DNA of 64,000 nucleotides from Acidobacteriota bacterium (GTDB lineage Bacteria > Acidobacteriota > Thermoanaerobaculia > UBA5066), in assembly GCA_008363385.1 (NCBI GenBank), contig RHKY01000039.1, forward strand, positions 21,001-85,000, read 5' to 3'. The translations under genes were made by a program, and so were the position numbers. Position 1 is the stretch's first letter; each line of letters opens with the position of its first letter. Shown piece after piece: positions 51,683 to 60,883 of this stretch. The notes beneath the pieces are model-generated. The model did not search any database. It was not told the origin of the DNA and saw nothing but the letters and a program-made list of their open reading frames with translations.

Positions 51683-52767
51683 CCGTCGCTCTCGCGGTCG
51701 GTCCGGAACTCGGCCACCACGTCCCCGAGCTCGCGCAGGAGGTCGCGCGCGGTCTTCTCCAGCGTCCGCACCGAGGCCGCCCGGCGGCCCGCCGCCACGA
51801 GCGCCTCGCGCCCGGGGGCGTCCCGGAGGAGGGCCGTCACCTCCGAGGCCCAGAGCTCGGGCGAGAGGCCCGAGACGAGCCGTCCGGCCCGTCCCCCCTC
51901 GAGCACCTCCGCTGCCCCCCCGACGTCGTTCGCCACGCAAGGGCAGCCGGCGGCCATCGCCTCGGCCAGGACGAGCGGCGCCCCCTCGCTCTCGGAGGGG
52001 AGGAGGAGGAGGTTCGCCGCGGCGAGGTCCCGCGCGATCGCCGGGATCTCCCCGCGGAAGTCGCAGGCCGCCCGGACGCCGAGGCGCACCGCCAGGTCCT
52101 CGACGGCGGCCCGCTCGGGGCCGTCGCCGAGGAGGACCAGGAGGGCGTCGACCCCCGAGGCCCGGAGGCGCGCGAGCGTCTCGACGGCGACCGTCTGCCC
52201 CTTCTTCCCGTCGAAGGCCCCGGCGTGGACGAGCCGGAAGGGGGGCGACGGGGGAGGCGGAGCGTCGACGAAGGCCTCCTTCGGGAGGCCGTCGGGGACG
52301 AGCCGGATCCGGTCCGGCGGCACCCCGGCGGCGCGCAGCTCGGCCGCCACGGCGCCGGAGACGGCGAAGTAGCGGCGGGGGGCCGCGTACTTGATCCGCG
52401 AGAGGAGGTTGAGCCGGGGCGGGAAGGCCACCCGCCGGTGGACCGTCAGGGGGACGCGGCGGTGGAGGCGGCTCCAGACCGCCGCGCCGTGGGCGCGCGA
52501 GTCGCCGGCCCAGAGGACGTCGGGCCGGAAGCGGCGCGCGACGCGGGCCACGTCCACGAGGAGCGGGGGCGAGGCCTCCGACCCGGCGCGCACGGGGTAG
52601 AGGGCCAGCCGCCCCCCGCTCGTCTCCACGTCGGCGTGCAGGGGCGACCCCGCCAGGGTCGTGACGCCGACCGTGGCGCCGAGGCGGACGAGGGCCTCGG
52701 ACACCAGGAGCGTCTGCCGCTGCCCGCCGCGTCGCGAGGGGCCGAGGTCGAGCGCCAGCACCCTCAT
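51679..52767 (-). CDS. Glycosyltransferase family 4
   Basis: The 362-residue protein has the GT-B layout of GT4 enzymes. The N-terminal half begins RVLALDLGPSRRGGQRQTLLVSEAL, the linker region has AVSGAVAAELRAAGVPPDRIRLVPDGL, and the donor half has LVHAGAFDGKKGQ and the E-x7-E motif in LLPSESEGAPLVLAEAMAAGCP. It probably transfers a sugar to a lipid or LPS intermediate. Its ATG is only 24 bases from the divergent GT2 gene. Both share an overlapping pair of -10 elements. The stop is coupled to the heptosyltransferase gene. Confidence 0.9.
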   Translation of the reverse strand: MRVLALDLGPSRRGGQRQTLLVSEALVRLGATVGVTTLAGSPLHADVETSGGRLALYPVRAGSEASPPLLVDVARVARRFRPDVLWAGDSRAHGAAVWSRLHRRVPLTVHRRVAFPPRLNLLSRIKYAAPRRYFAVSGAVAAELRAAGVPPDRIRLVPDGLPKEAFVDAPPPPSPPFRLVHAGAFDGKKGQTVAVETLARLRASGVDALLVLLGDGPERAAVEDLAVRLGVRAACDFRGEIPAIARDLAAANLLLLPSESEGAPLVLAEAMAAGCPCVANDVGGAAEVLEGGRAGRLVSGLSPELWASEVTALLRDAPGREALVAAGRRAASVRTLEKTARDLLRELGDVVAEFRTDRESDG

Positions 52768-52776
52768 GGTCCGACG

Positions 52777-52784
52777 AGGATAAT
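52777..52784. promoter_or_regulatory. Overlapping divergent -10 elements between two glycosyltransferase genes
   Basis: The 24 bases between the two ATG codons contain AGGATAAT. Read forward, GATAAT (52779-52784) ends seven bases before the GT2 ATG. Read on the minus strand, TATCCT (52782-52777) ends nine bases before the GT4 ATG. No ribosome binding site fits on either side, so one A/T core could drive two leaderless transcripts. Confidence 0.5.
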
Positions 52785-52791
52785 CGACCCG

Positions 52792-53574
52792 ATGACGCCC
52801 GTTTCCGCCCTCCTCCTCGTCAAGGACGAGAAGAGGAGGCTTCCCGCGACGCTGGCCGGCCTCGGCTGGGCCGACGAGGTCGTCGTCGTCGACACCGGGT
52901 CGGCCGACGGGACGACCGAGCTGGCGCGGGAGGCCGGCGCGCGCGTGGTCGGCGTCCCGTGGGAGGGGTACGTCGCCTCGCGCAACCGGGCGCTCCGGGA
53001 GGTGAGGAACGACTGGGTCCTCTTCGTCGACGCAGACGAGCGGGTGAGCCCCGCGCTCCGCGACGAGATCCTCGCCGCCCTGGCCCGGGACGGCGACCGC
53101 TTCGCCGGGTACCTCATGCCGCGCCTCTCCTACCTGATGGGCCGGCCGATCCGGCACGGAACCTGGTACCCCGACCGGAAGCTCCGGCTGGGGCGGCGCT
53201 CGGCCGGGCTGCGCGCCGAGGGGGGGCGCGTCCACGAGTACCTCGTCGTGGACGGGCCCGTCGGGCGTCTGGCCTCGCCGCTCCTGCACGACGAGGGGCG
53301 GACCGTCTCCGAGGCGGTCCGGAGGATCTCGTCGTACGCGCGGCTGGCCGCGCTCGACCGGAGGGACCGCGGCGCGCGGGCCAGCGGCGCGGCCCTCCTC
53401 CTCCGTCCGCTCGTCGAGTTCCTCCGGGCGTACGTCCTGAAGCGCGGCTTCCTGGACGGGCGCGCGGGCTTCGCCACGGCGGCGCTCCACTCCATGTCGT
53501 ACGTCCTCCGCGCCTCCTACGTCATCGAGGCGGACGCCGGGCGGTCCACCTCCGGGGAGGAGGACCGGCCGTGA
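52792..53574 (+). CDS. Glycosyltransferase family 2 (WaaE/KdtX-like)
   Basis: The 260-residue protein has the GT-A donor motifs ALLLVKDEKRRLPATLAGL, VVVDTGSADGTTELA and the metal site VLFVDADERVSP. The segment PIRHGTWYPDRKLRLGRR and the length of about 260 residues are typical of LPS core beta-1,4-glucosyltransferase WaaE-like enzymes. It probably acts in the same surface-polysaccharide pathway as the two divergent glycosyltransferases. Its stop overlaps the GTG start of a small lipoprotein gene (GTGA). The message is probably leaderless. Confidence 0.9.
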   Translation: MTPVSALLLVKDEKRRLPATLAGLGWADEVVVVDTGSADGTTELAREAGARVVGVPWEGYVASRNRALREVRNDWVLFVDADERVSPALRDEILAALARDGDRFAGYLMPRLSYLMGRPIRHGTWYPDRKLRLGRRSAGLRAEGGRVHEYLVVDGPVGRLASPLLHDEGRTVSEAVRRISSYARLAALDRRDRGARASGAALLLRPLVEFLRAYVLKRGFLDGRAGFATAALHSMSYVLRASYVIEADAGRSTSGEEDRP

Positions 53575-53900
53575 GGATCCCTTGCGCCCTCGCCGTCCCT
53601 CTCCTCTGCCTGGCCCTCGCGTGCGGGAAGGGGCCCGGTCCCCTCGAGGAGGCGCGGCGGGAGGCGGACGAGCGGGCCCGGGAGCTGGCCCGCGAGGCGG
53701 AGAAGGCGGCCGAAGAGGCGCGGCGGAACCTGGAGGCGGCGCGGAAGAAGGCCGCCGAGACCGGCCGGCAGGTTGCCGGAGACGCGCGCGAAGCCGCCGA
53801 TGAGGCTGCACGGACGGCGCGCGACGTCAAGGGCGCCGTCGAGCGGTCGACCTCCGGGGCGAAGGAGAAGGCCGAGGAGGACGCCCGGAAGGCCCAGTAG
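53571..53900 (+). CDS. Small coiled-coil lipoprotein, 109 aa
   Basis: The product has a lipobox (LLCLALACGKG) and then an almost pure Ala/Glu/Arg/Lys helix with EARREADERARELAREAEKA-type heptads, ending in AKEKAEEDARKAQ. It resembles apolipoprotein- or LEA-like amphipathic helices that lie along a membrane or form fibres. No specific family is recognised. The GTG overlaps the GT2 stop by four bases. It converges with the esterase gene. Confidence 0.75.
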   Translation: MRIPCALAVPLLCLALACGKGPGPLEEARREADERARELAREAEKAAEEARRNLEAARKKAAETGRQVAGDAREAADEAARTARDVKGAVERSTSGAKEKAEEDARKAQ

Positions 53901-53909
53901 GGGCCGTTC

Positions 53910-56615
53910 TCAGTCGGCGGGGACCGGCTGGGGCACGAGCCCCGTCGGGTCGTTTGTCCGGTTGTCGATCCTTGCCGCCGCGGCGACGACCTTCCCCCCG
54001 GGCCCCGGCCGCACGACGAGCGTCGCCGGGCCCGCCGGGCGCGGGCCGAAGAGGTCGACGACCGAGGCGAGCTGCCGCACGGCCCCCGCGGCCAGCGGCT
54101 CGGTCACCTCGGCCCGGGGGCCGTCCGCCGTCAGGAGCCGCAGCGCGACCGTCGTGTCGGGTCCCGCGTTGGCGAGGACCAGGTTCGTGCGAGCGGCCTC
54201 TCCCTCCTCGACCCCCGGGAACGCCGCGGGCGAGCCGGCCGTCAGCTCCCCCCCGGCCGGGACGCACGCGAGGTCCTGGGAGGAGGGGCCGGTCTCGGGG
54301 TCGCTCCGCGTCACGCCGAACGCCAGGAGCGCCCGGTCGGAGCGGACGTCGAGGGCCCCGGCGGACGGGACGCTCGCCGGGAAGAGCTGCCGGAGGACGT
54401 CCGGGATCGCCCGCGTCGTCCCGGCCGGGACGAGGAGCTCCGCCGCGAGCGGGGGCGAGCCGTCCTGCGGGCGGAAGGTGATCCCGACCGTCGCCGGGGA
54501 GGTGCCGCCGCCCGGGACGGCGAGGAGGAGGTCGCTCGAGAAGACCGCGCCGTTCTTCCCCTCGCCCGCCGCCACGGCCGGGACGGTCCAGGACGCCGCG
54601 GCCGAGGAGACGGCGAGCGCCGGGCTCCGGAACGGGTCGTTCGTCGGCGAGTTGGAGACCACCGTCCCGTAGGCCTGCAGCCGGCCGGCCGTCACGGCAA
54701 CTTCGAGGCGCGCGCCGTCGGGCGCCGCGGCGAGGAGGTCGTTCAGCTGCACCCGCTCCAGCGGGGCGAGGGAGACCGCGACCGTCTCCCGTGTCGTCCC
54801 GTCCGCCGCGACGACGAAGACGGCCGCCGCGGACGGCTCGAACGGGGCGAAGAGGGAGACGTTCACCCGCTCCGCCGGCGTGCCGCGCCCGCCGAACAGG
54901 ACGGCCCGCTCGCCCGCGACGAGGAGGTCGTCGCCCGCGCGTCCGGCGGGGAACGAGAGGCCGTACGTCCCGCCGCCCGGGAGGCGGTTGAAGACGCGCG
55001 TCGAGGCGACGACGGCCGACGGGTCCCCGGCCGTCACCCGCAGGCGGAGGGGCGACGCTCCGCCCGGGAGGCCGAGGCGGGAGAAGAGCGAGGCCGACGG
55101 GAAGGCGCGGACCGACAGGGCGGGGACGTCGATCGAGGCGAGCCTCCCGTCCCCGTCGAGGAAGAGCGCCTCGAGCCTGGCGTCGACCCCCGACAGGTTC
55201 GTGACCAGGAGCTCGCTCTCGAACCTCGCGCCGTTCTGCCCCTCGGCGGCGACGAGCGCCGGGGCGAGGAGGTCGGACTCGGCCACGGCGCCCACCGGGG
55301 CCGGGGCCAGGACGAGCGTGACGCCGGCCGAGAGGACGGGCGCCTCGAACGTCACCGCCTCGCCGTCGCGCCGGTAGCCGGGGCCCGGCGGCACGAGGAC
55401 GCCGTCGCGCGTCAGCGCGAGGCCCGGGGGGAACGGCCCCGCGAGCCGGAGGCGGGCCGGGGGGGAGGCGACGCGGACCTCGAGCGGCGCGGACGCGTCG
55501 AGGCCGGACGCGGGGAGGCCGACCAGGACCCCCGACGGCCCGGAGGCGTCGAGGAGGAGGCGGTTCGCCTCGGCGACGCTCTCGGCCGAGACGGCCGCCG
55601 GGACCCCGTCGAGCGGCCCGGTCCGGGAGAGCGACATCCAGTAGAAGCGCCGCTCGCGTCCGTCCCAGTGGCGCGCGACGACCCGCGCCGGCCGGGCGGG
55701 ACGGCTCTTCCCTCCGAAGAAGTCGAAGAGCTCGCGGGCGGGGAGGACCGCCCGCTGGTCGTGCCCGGCGACGGGGTACCGGGCCTCGAACGGGTAGCCC
55801 CCCGGGTCGGCGGAGGCGAGCTCCAGGAGGGTCGGAGTGCGCCCGCGCGCGTCGCCGAAGCCCGGCGTGTCGGCGACGTGGTGCGTGTTGAGGTACGGGA
55901 AGAGCGCCGGGGAGTCGGGCACGACCGCGTCGAGCGTCCCGTGGCGGAGGGAGAGCGGCAGGTTCCTCCCGTTCGGCAGGAAGAACCGCGCCGACTGCCC
56001 GTACCACCGCGAGAGGACCTCCGGCGATCCCGAGGAGGAGTCGCCGCCCGCCGCGGACCGGAAGTCGGGGAAGGCTGGGGCCCAGAGCTGGCCCTGCCAC
56101 GCGTCGGTCGGCGGAGCGCCCGCCGTCACGGAGGCGAAACGGTCCGGGTTCTTCAGGCCGACGAGGAGCGCTCCCTTTCCCCCCTGCGAGAAGCCGACCA
56201 GGTGGACCCGCGCCGCGTCGACGGCGAAGCGGGAGAGGGCGTCGTCGAGGCAGCCCAGGACGTCCGCCTCGTCCGGCAGGCCGTCGGCGCCGTCGACGTA
56301 GTGGGTCGACCAGAGGCCGGGGGAGACGAGGCGGCCGATCCAGAAGACGAGGACGTACCCGCGCGCGTCTGCCTCGGCGTGGACCTCGTCGAGCTGGAAG
56401 GTCTCCTTCGGCGCCCCGCGCCCCGGGAGGAAGAGGACCGCCGGGTAGCTCCGTCCGGCGTCGTAGCGGGCCGGCGTGCGCAGGTCGTACCCCCGGAGCG
56501 CCCCGTCGGCGGGGGAGCGGTACCAGAGGTTGTACCGGACGGGCGGCTGGTCGGAGAGCGCCCGCGAGGAGAGGACGAGCAGGGCGAGGGCGGCCGCGCG
56601 GGCGAGACGGGGCAC
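53910..56615 (-). CDS. Large exported esterase with C-terminal beta-repeat modules
   Basis: The 901-residue precursor has a signal peptide, then an alpha/beta hydrolase domain of the PHB-depolymerase/feruloyl-esterase type (residues about 25-310). Its triad is S143 in VGFSQGGKG, D229 in RHGTLDAVVP and H285 in PVAGHDQRAV. After a linker come at least three related beta modules. They start with ARFESELLVTNLSGVDAR, GAVFSSDLLLAVPGGGTSP and ARTNLVLANAGPDTTVALR, and each contains a P-A-G/P-x2-G-type turn later on. The modules may bind a polymer or anchor the enzyme outside the cell. The substrate is unknown. Confidence 0.85.
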   Translation of the reverse strand: MPRLARAAALALLVLSSRALSDQPPVRYNLWYRSPADGALRGYDLRTPARYDAGRSYPAVLFLPGRGAPKETFQLDEVHAEADARGYVLVFWIGRLVSPGLWSTHYVDGADGLPDEADVLGCLDDALSRFAVDAARVHLVGFSQGGKGALLVGLKNPDRFASVTAGAPPTDAWQGQLWAPAFPDFRSAAGGDSSSGSPEVLSRWYGQSARFFLPNGRNLPLSLRHGTLDAVVPDSPALFPYLNTHHVADTPGFGDARGRTPTLLELASADPGGYPFEARYPVAGHDQRAVLPARELFDFFGGKSRPARPARVVARHWDGRERRFYWMSLSRTGPLDGVPAAVSAESVAEANRLLLDASGPSGVLVGLPASGLDASAPLEVRVASPPARLRLAGPFPPGLALTRDGVLVPPGPGYRRDGEAVTFEAPVLSAGVTLVLAPAPVGAVAESDLLAPALVAAEGQNGARFESELLVTNLSGVDARLEALFLDGDGRLASIDVPALSVRAFPSASLFSRLGLPGGASPLRLRVTAGDPSAVVASTRVFNRLPGGGTYGLSFPAGRAGDDLLVAGERAVLFGGRGTPAERVNVSLFAPFEPSAAAVFVVAADGTTRETVAVSLAPLERVQLNDLLAAAPDGARLEVAVTAGRLQAYGTVVSNSPTNDPFRSPALAVSSAAASWTVPAVAAGEGKNGAVFSSDLLLAVPGGGTSPATVGITFRPQDGSPPLAAELLVPAGTTRAIPDVLRQLFPASVPSAGALDVRSDRALLAFGVTRSDPETGPSSQDLACVPAGGELTAGSPAAFPGVEEGEAARTNLVLANAGPDTTVALRLLTADGPRAEVTEPLAAGAVRQLASVVDLFGPRPAGPATLVVRPGPGGKVVAAAARIDNRTNDPTGLVPQPVPAD

Positions 56616-56694
56616 CTCGCGATCATTCCACGGGACGGGCTAGGATCCGCGCGCCCCGTGGCGGCCCGACCCCGCGGGGCGGGAGGGTGACAGC

Positions 56695-57102
56695 ATGCGG
56701 ATGGACGTCCGCTTCCCGGGAGGCGTCGCCGTGGAGGCCGCCTTCGGCTCCCACGTCGTCCGGACGGACCAGCCCCCGCCGCTCGGCGAGGGGAGCGCCG
56801 CCTCGCCGTTCGACCTGTTCCTCGTCTCGCTGGCGACCTGCGCGGGCTTCTACGCGCTCCGGTTCTGCCAGGAGCGGGGGCTCTCGACCGAGGGGCTCGG
56901 CGTGACGCTCACGACGGAGCGGGACCCGCAGAAGAAGCGGCTCTCCCGCGTCCTCATCGAGCTCGCCCTTCCCGCGGGCTTCCCGGAGAAGTACCGGGAG
57001 GCGGTCCTCCGGGCGGCCGACCAGTGCGCCGTCAAGAAGGCGGTCCTGGACCCGCCGGAGCTCGAGGTCGTGACGGCCGGATCCGGCCCCGAGGGCGCGT
57101 GA
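56695..57102 (+). CDS. OsmC family peroxiredoxin-like protein
   Basis: The 135-residue protein has the two redox cysteines of the OsmC/Ohr fold, C49 in VSLATCAGF and C111 in AADQCAVKKA, at the expected spacing, and the opening FPGGVAVEAAF. Such proteins reduce organic hydroperoxides by a thiol mechanism. GGGAGGGTGA precedes the ATG at 56695, and TAGGAT further up (56641-56646) could be its -10. Its stop lies within a large hairpin shared with the convergent cyclophilin gene. Confidence 0.88.
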   Translation: MRMDVRFPGGVAVEAAFGSHVVRTDQPPPLGEGSAASPFDLFLVSLATCAGFYALRFCQERGLSTEGLGVTLTTERDPQKKRLSRVLIELALPAGFPEKYREAVLRAADQCAVKKAVLDPPELEVVTAGSGPEGA

Positions 57103-57123
57103 GGGGCCCCTGGGCCCCTCACG
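57098..57123. terminator. Bidirectional 12-bp inverted repeat between convergent genes
   Basis: CGTGAGGGGCCC, a two-base loop and its exact reverse complement overlap the OsmC stop codon. They end 12 bases before the stop of the convergent cyclophilin gene. The symmetric position suggests a shared terminator. Confidence 0.6.
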
Positions 57124-57135
57124 ACGGCCGGGGGC

Positions 57136-57717
57136 CTACTTCGCCCGCTCGATCGACTCGATGACGACCGGCGTCTCGGGGACGTCCTTCATTCCCGCCT
57201 TGACGCCGGTGGGGACCGCCTTGATCTTGTCGACGACGTCCATCCCCTCGACCACCTTGCCGAACGCGCAGTAGCCGATCTCGTTGGCCGCGTCCCCCCT
57301 GTAGTCGAGGGCGGCGTTGTCCCTCACGTTGATGAAGAACTGGGCCGTGGCGCTGTTCGGGTCGCTCGTCCGGGCCATGGCGATCGTCCCGGTCGCGTTC
57401 CTCACGCCGGTCTTGGCCTCGTTCGGGATCGGGGCGCGGGTGGCCTTCTTCGACATCTCCTTGTCGAAGCCGCCGCCCTGGATCATGAAGCCGTCGATGA
57501 CGCGGTGGAAGATCGTCCCGGCGTAGAACTTGTCGTCCACGTACTGGAGGAAGTTCTTGACGGTGGCCGGGGCCTTGTCGGGGTAGAGCTCGATCTTCAC
57601 CGTCCCCATCGAGGTCTTCATCACGACGACGGGGTTGGCCTTGCCGGGCTCGGCCGAGGCCGCGAAGGCCGCCACGAGCGGCAGGAGGGCGAGGAGGGTC
57701 GGGAGCGTCGTCTTCAT
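57136..57717 (-). CDS. Exported cyclophilin-type peptidyl-prolyl isomerase
   Basis: The 193-residue precursor has a signal peptide ([20 protein letters not shown]) and a cyclophilin domain with [39 protein letters not shown] (the active-site Arg), [19 protein letters not shown] and [17 protein letters not shown]. It should speed proline isomerisation of proteins in the periplasm. TATACC on the minus strand lies eight bases before the ATG as a leaderless-type -10. It is divergent from the kinase gene, with 93 bases between them. Confidence 0.93.
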   Translation of the reverse strand: MKTTLPTLLALLPLVAAFAASAEPGKANPVVVMKTSMGTVKIELYPDKAPATVKNFLQYVDDKFYAGTIFHRVIDGFMIQGGGFDKEMSKKATRAPIPNEAKTGVRNATGTIAMARTSDPNSATAQFFINVRDNAALDYRGDAANEIGYCAFGKVVEGMDVVDKIKAVPTGVKAGMKDVPETPVVIESIERAK

Positions 57718-57725
57718 GGCGGCGC

Positions 57726-57731
57726 GGTATA
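57726..57731 (-). promoter_or_regulatory. Candidate -10 element of the cyclophilin gene
   Basis: TATACC on the minus strand, eight bases before the ATG, with no ribosome binding site in between. Confidence 0.4.
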
Positions 57732-57771
57732 GCACAGCGCCGCTCCGGCCCCTCCCCCGGGGCGACCCCGG

Positions 57772-57801
57772 TTGACTTCCGCCGCCCGACTCTCCTACGG
57801 T
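57772..57801 (+). promoter_or_regulatory. Promoter of the kinase gene (TTGACT, 18-base spacer, TACGGT)
   Basis: TTGACT at 57772-57777 and TACGGT at 57796-57801 are 18 bases apart. The -10 ends nine bases before the ATG, so the start codon would be near the first transcribed base. The -35 shares TTGACTTC with the sequence before the cysteine-rich array at 15671. Confidence 0.5.
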
Positions 57802-57810
57802 TGCGGCGGC

Positions 57811-59766
57811 ATGACCGCCTCGCCCGCGACCGGCCACGGCGGAGAGCCCCTCCGGCGCCTCCGCTCGCCACGCGTCGCGCGCGAGCGGATCCGCCGGGCG
57901 GCCCGGGAGATCGCCGCGGAGCCGTCCGGATGGGAGGCGGTCGTCGACCGGGTCCGGGCCGAGCTCGGCCGTCCGGCTCTGGGCCAGGCGGCGCTCGTCT
58001 CGGCTCCCCCCGCCTTCCTCGTGAGCGAGGACGACGGGCGGCCGGCCTCCCTGCCGCTCGAGGGCCTCGTGCCGCTGGCGGGCGGCGGGATGAACACGGT
58101 CTGCCGGTCGGCGGACCTCTTCGCGGGGCGGCCGGTCGTCGTCCGCAGGCACCTTCCCGCCGAGAGCGCCGTCGAGGAGGCGGCGCGGCGGGAGCGGAAC
58201 GCGCTCGTGAGGGAGCGGCTCGCCCTCCTGCCGCGCCACCCGGTCATCCAGCGCTACTGGGCGAGCGGGTCCGTCGACGACGAGGCGTGCGACGTCTTCG
58301 ACTTCGCCCCCGGGGTCAGCCTCGGGAAGTACGTCGCCGAGCACGGCTTCCGGTACGGGACCTTCCTGGACGCCGGCTACCACGCGGCCCGGGGCCTCCT
58401 CCACCTCCACCGCCACGGCTTCGTCCACGCCGACGTCAAGCCGGAGAACCTCTGCGTCCTCGAGAGGCGGGACGGATCTCGCGTCTCGCTCCTCGTCTCG
58501 GTCATCGACTTCGACATCGTCTCCTCCCCCGAGGAGCAGCTCCGGCAGTACGCCCTCGGCAACGGCCTGGACGGGACGCTGCCTTACATGCCGCCCGAGA
58601 ACTTCCGGACGGACGTCCCCGAGGACCCCGACGTCGGGCGGCGGATGGTCTTCTCCAAGGACGTCTTCGCCCTGGGGCTGACGCTCGTCCGCCTCCTGAA
58701 CGGGCGCTTCCCGGAGAGCTTCTACACCGAGGTCGCCTCCCTCCTGCAGAAGAAGGTCGACCGCGAGGAGCTGGAGTTCCCGCTGCCCGACGCCCTGCCG
58801 CGCCCGATGCAGGACCTCCTCCGCGCGATGTGCCGCTCCGACTGGGCCGAGCGCCCGTCCCTCTCGGTCGTCATCCGCCTCCTGGGCGCCGCGCGCCGGG
58901 CCGCCTCGCCCGCCGAGCGCGAGGCGGTCCTGTCGCGGCCCGCCGAGGCCGCGCCGCCCCGGCCGGCCGCGGCCCCTCCCGCCGTGGAGCTGGTGGGGCC
59001 GTACCGCCTGGTGAACCCCTCCTTCGCCCCGCGGGTTCCCGGCGACGGGCAGAGGCTGCCGCTCGCGGAGCTGGCGGACCCGTTCGGCCGGAGGCTCGTC
59101 GGCGTCCCGTTCGAGCTCGCCACGCGCGAGGCGGAGGAGGCCTTCTACGAGGAGCGCTCCGCGTTCCTGAAGGACCTGAACGCGGTCAGGCTCCGCCACC
59201 CGGAGCTCTTCCCCGGCAGCTTCCGCGACCTCGTCCGCCAGGAGACGGGGGGGAGGTTCCTCGTCTGGATCGTCCGGCCCCTCCTGGAGGGGGCGCTGGA
59301 CGTGACGGCCTACCTGCGGACGGAGCGCCCGGGAGCCTCGGTGCGGGAGAGGATCGCCATCCTGCGGCGGGTCTCCGAGGCGCTCGCCGTCCTGGAGGAG
59401 GCGGGCTACGCGCTGGCGCGGCTGACGCCCGAGCTCGTCTTCTTCGTCCCGCTGCCGCCGGAGGGACCGTCCCTGTCCGCCACGAAGGCGGCCCTCACGC
59501 GCCCGATCCGGCGGCTCTTCGACGTCCCGGCCGCCGAGGGCGAGAAGCGCTACCGGCAGGAGCTGATGGGGACCGCCTCGGCGGTGAGGACGACCCGGGA
59601 GGCGGGACGGCGGCTGGTGACGGACCTCCTGGAGCTCGCCGAGTCGATCGGCGTCTTCGCCGGCGTCGGCCCGGCCGAGCGGAGCTTCCTCCTCCAGCTG
59701 GCCACCGTCGAGACGTGGCGGGAGCGGGTCGACATCCTGGTCTGGGTCGAGATGCAGTGCCCGTGA
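57811..59766 (+). CDS. Divergent protein-kinase-like protein with a second C-terminal domain
   Basis: The 651-residue protein has a kinase-like domain (about residues 85-390). The glycine loop appears as LAGGGMNTV, the catalytic loop as [12 protein letters not shown] (D208, K210, N213), the metal-binding loop as VIDFDIV (DFD for DFG), and the APE motif as PPE. At the third strand, where the ATP-binding Lys is expected, the sequence is VVVRRHL, with Arg. A second region from about 405 ([11 protein letters not shown]) to the end has no clear family and may be a second degenerate kinase-like lobe. Activity is uncertain. The next gene overlaps its stop (GTGA). Confidence 0.82.
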   Translation: MTASPATGHGGEPLRRLRSPRVARERIRRAAREIAAEPSGWEAVVDRVRAELGRPALGQAALVSAPPAFLVSEDDGRPASLPLEGLVPLAGGGMNTVCRSADLFAGRPVVVRRHLPAESAVEEAARRERNALVRERLALLPRHPVIQRYWASGSVDDEACDVFDFAPGVSLGKYVAEHGFRYGTFLDAGYHAARGLLHLHRHGFVHADVKPENLCVLERRDGSRVSLLVSVIDFDIVSSPEEQLRQYALGNGLDGTLPYMPPENFRTDVPEDPDVGRRMVFSKDVFALGLTLVRLLNGRFPESFYTEVASLLQKKVDREELEFPLPDALPRPMQDLLRAMCRSDWAERPSLSVVIRLLGAARRAASPAEREAVLSRPAEAAPPRPAAAPPAVELVGPYRLVNPSFAPRVPGDGQRLPLAELADPFGRRLVGVPFELATREAEEAFYEERSAFLKDLNAVRLRHPELFPGSFRDLVRQETGGRFLVWIVRPLLEGALDVTAYLRTERPGASVRERIAILRRVSEALAVLEEAGYALARLTPELVFFVPLPPEGPSLSATKAALTRPIRRLFDVPAAEGEKRYRQELMGTASAVRTTREAGRRLVTDLLELAESIGVFAGVGPAERSFLLQLATVETWRERVDILVWVEMQCP

Positions 59767-60857
59767 GCCGCCGTCGTCGGCGCCCTGGCGCGCTCCTGTA
59801 CGGGGCCAACGGCTTCACCGGCCGGCTGATCGCCGCGGTCGCGCGGCGCGACGGGCTCCCGGTCACCCTCGGGGGCCGCCGGCCCGAGGCCGTCGCCCGG
59901 GTGGCCGCCGAGACGGGGCAGCCCTGGGTGGCCTTCCGCCTCGACCACCCGGAGCGCGTGGCCGAGGAGGTCGCCGCCTTCGACGCGGTCCTCCTGGCCG
60001 CCGGCCCCTTCTCCCGGACGAGCGCGCCGGTGGTCGAGGCCTGCCTGGCCGCCGGGACGCACTACCTCGACATCACCGGCGAGATCGCCGTCTTCGAGTC
60101 CGTCTTCGCGCGCGACGCCGACGCGAAGAGGGCGGGTGTCACGTTGCTCCCCGGGACCGGTTTCGACGTCGTCCCGTCCGACTGCCTGGCGGCGGCCCTG
60201 GCCGCGGAGCTCCCCGGGGCCTCGCGGCTGCTCCTGGCCTTCCGCGCGTTCGCGCCCTCGTCGGGAACCGCCCGGACGATGCTGGAGAGCCTCCCGAACG
60301 GCGGCGCCGCGCGCGTGGACGGCGCCCTCGTCCCCGTGCCGCCCGCCTGGAAGGTGCGCGAGATCCCCTTCGCGGACCACCCCCGGAACGCCATGACCGT
60401 CTCCTGGGGAGACCTCTCGACGGCCTACCGGTCGACCGGGATCCCGAACATCGAGACCTACATGACCGCGCCCCCCGCCCTGGTCGCCTCGGCCCGGGCC
60501 GGGCACGCTCTTGCCCCGCTCCTCTCCCTGGCCCTCGTCCGGTGGTTCCTGGAGGCGGCCGTCGGGAAGGCCTTCCCGGGGCCGGACGAGGGGGCCCGTG
60601 CGCGGGAGCGCTCGTACCTCTGGGGCCGGGTCGAGCGGGACGACGGCGCCTTCGTGGAGGGGACCGCGGAGACGCTCGAGGGGTACGCCTTCACGGCCGA
60701 GGCGTCCGTGGCGTGCCTGGCCCGGGTGCTCGGCGGGACGGTGGTTCCCGGCGCCACGACCCCCTCGGCGGCCTTCGGCGCCCGGTTCGCCGAGTCGATC
60801 GGCGGGACGACCCTCCGGGTCCCGAGCGCGTCCGCGCCCGGGCCGCCGCCCGCCTGA
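59763..60857 (+). CDS. Saccharopine dehydrogenase-like oxidoreductase
   Basis: The 364-residue protein starts with a Rossmann motif, [14 protein letters not shown], and continues with [19 protein letters not shown] and [13 protein letters not shown]. The middle has [19 protein letters not shown]. These are the signatures of the trans-acting enoyl reductase / saccharopine-dehydrogenase-like group, whose members reduce lipid or amino-acid-derived substrates. The substrate here is not known. The GTG start overlaps the kinase stop by four bases (GTGA), so kinase and reductase are likely made together. Confidence 0.88.
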   Translation: MSRRRRRPGALLYGANGFTGRLIAAVARRDGLPVTLGGRRPEAVARVAAETGQPWVAFRLDHPERVAEEVAAFDAVLLAAGPFSRTSAPVVEACLAAGTHYLDITGEIAVFESVFARDADAKRAGVTLLPGTGFDVVPSDCLAAALAAELPGASRLLLAFRAFAPSSGTARTMLESLPNGGAARVDGALVPVPPAWKVREIPFADHPRNAMTVSWGDLSTAYRSTGIPNIETYMTAPPALVASARAGHALAPLLSLALVRWFLEAAVGKAFPGPDEGARARERSYLWGRVERDDGAFVEGTAETLEGYAFTAEASVACLARVLGGTVVPGATTPSAAFGARFAESIGGTTLRVPSASAPGPPPA

Positions 60858-60877
60858 GCGCGTCCTCGGGCGGGGGA

Positions 60878-60883
60878 TAAACT
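60878..60883 (+). promoter_or_regulatory. Candidate -10 element of purF (leaderless type)
   Basis: TAAACT, preceded by GGGGGA, ends eight bases before the GTG start of purF, with no Shine-Dalgarno. Confidence 0.45.
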
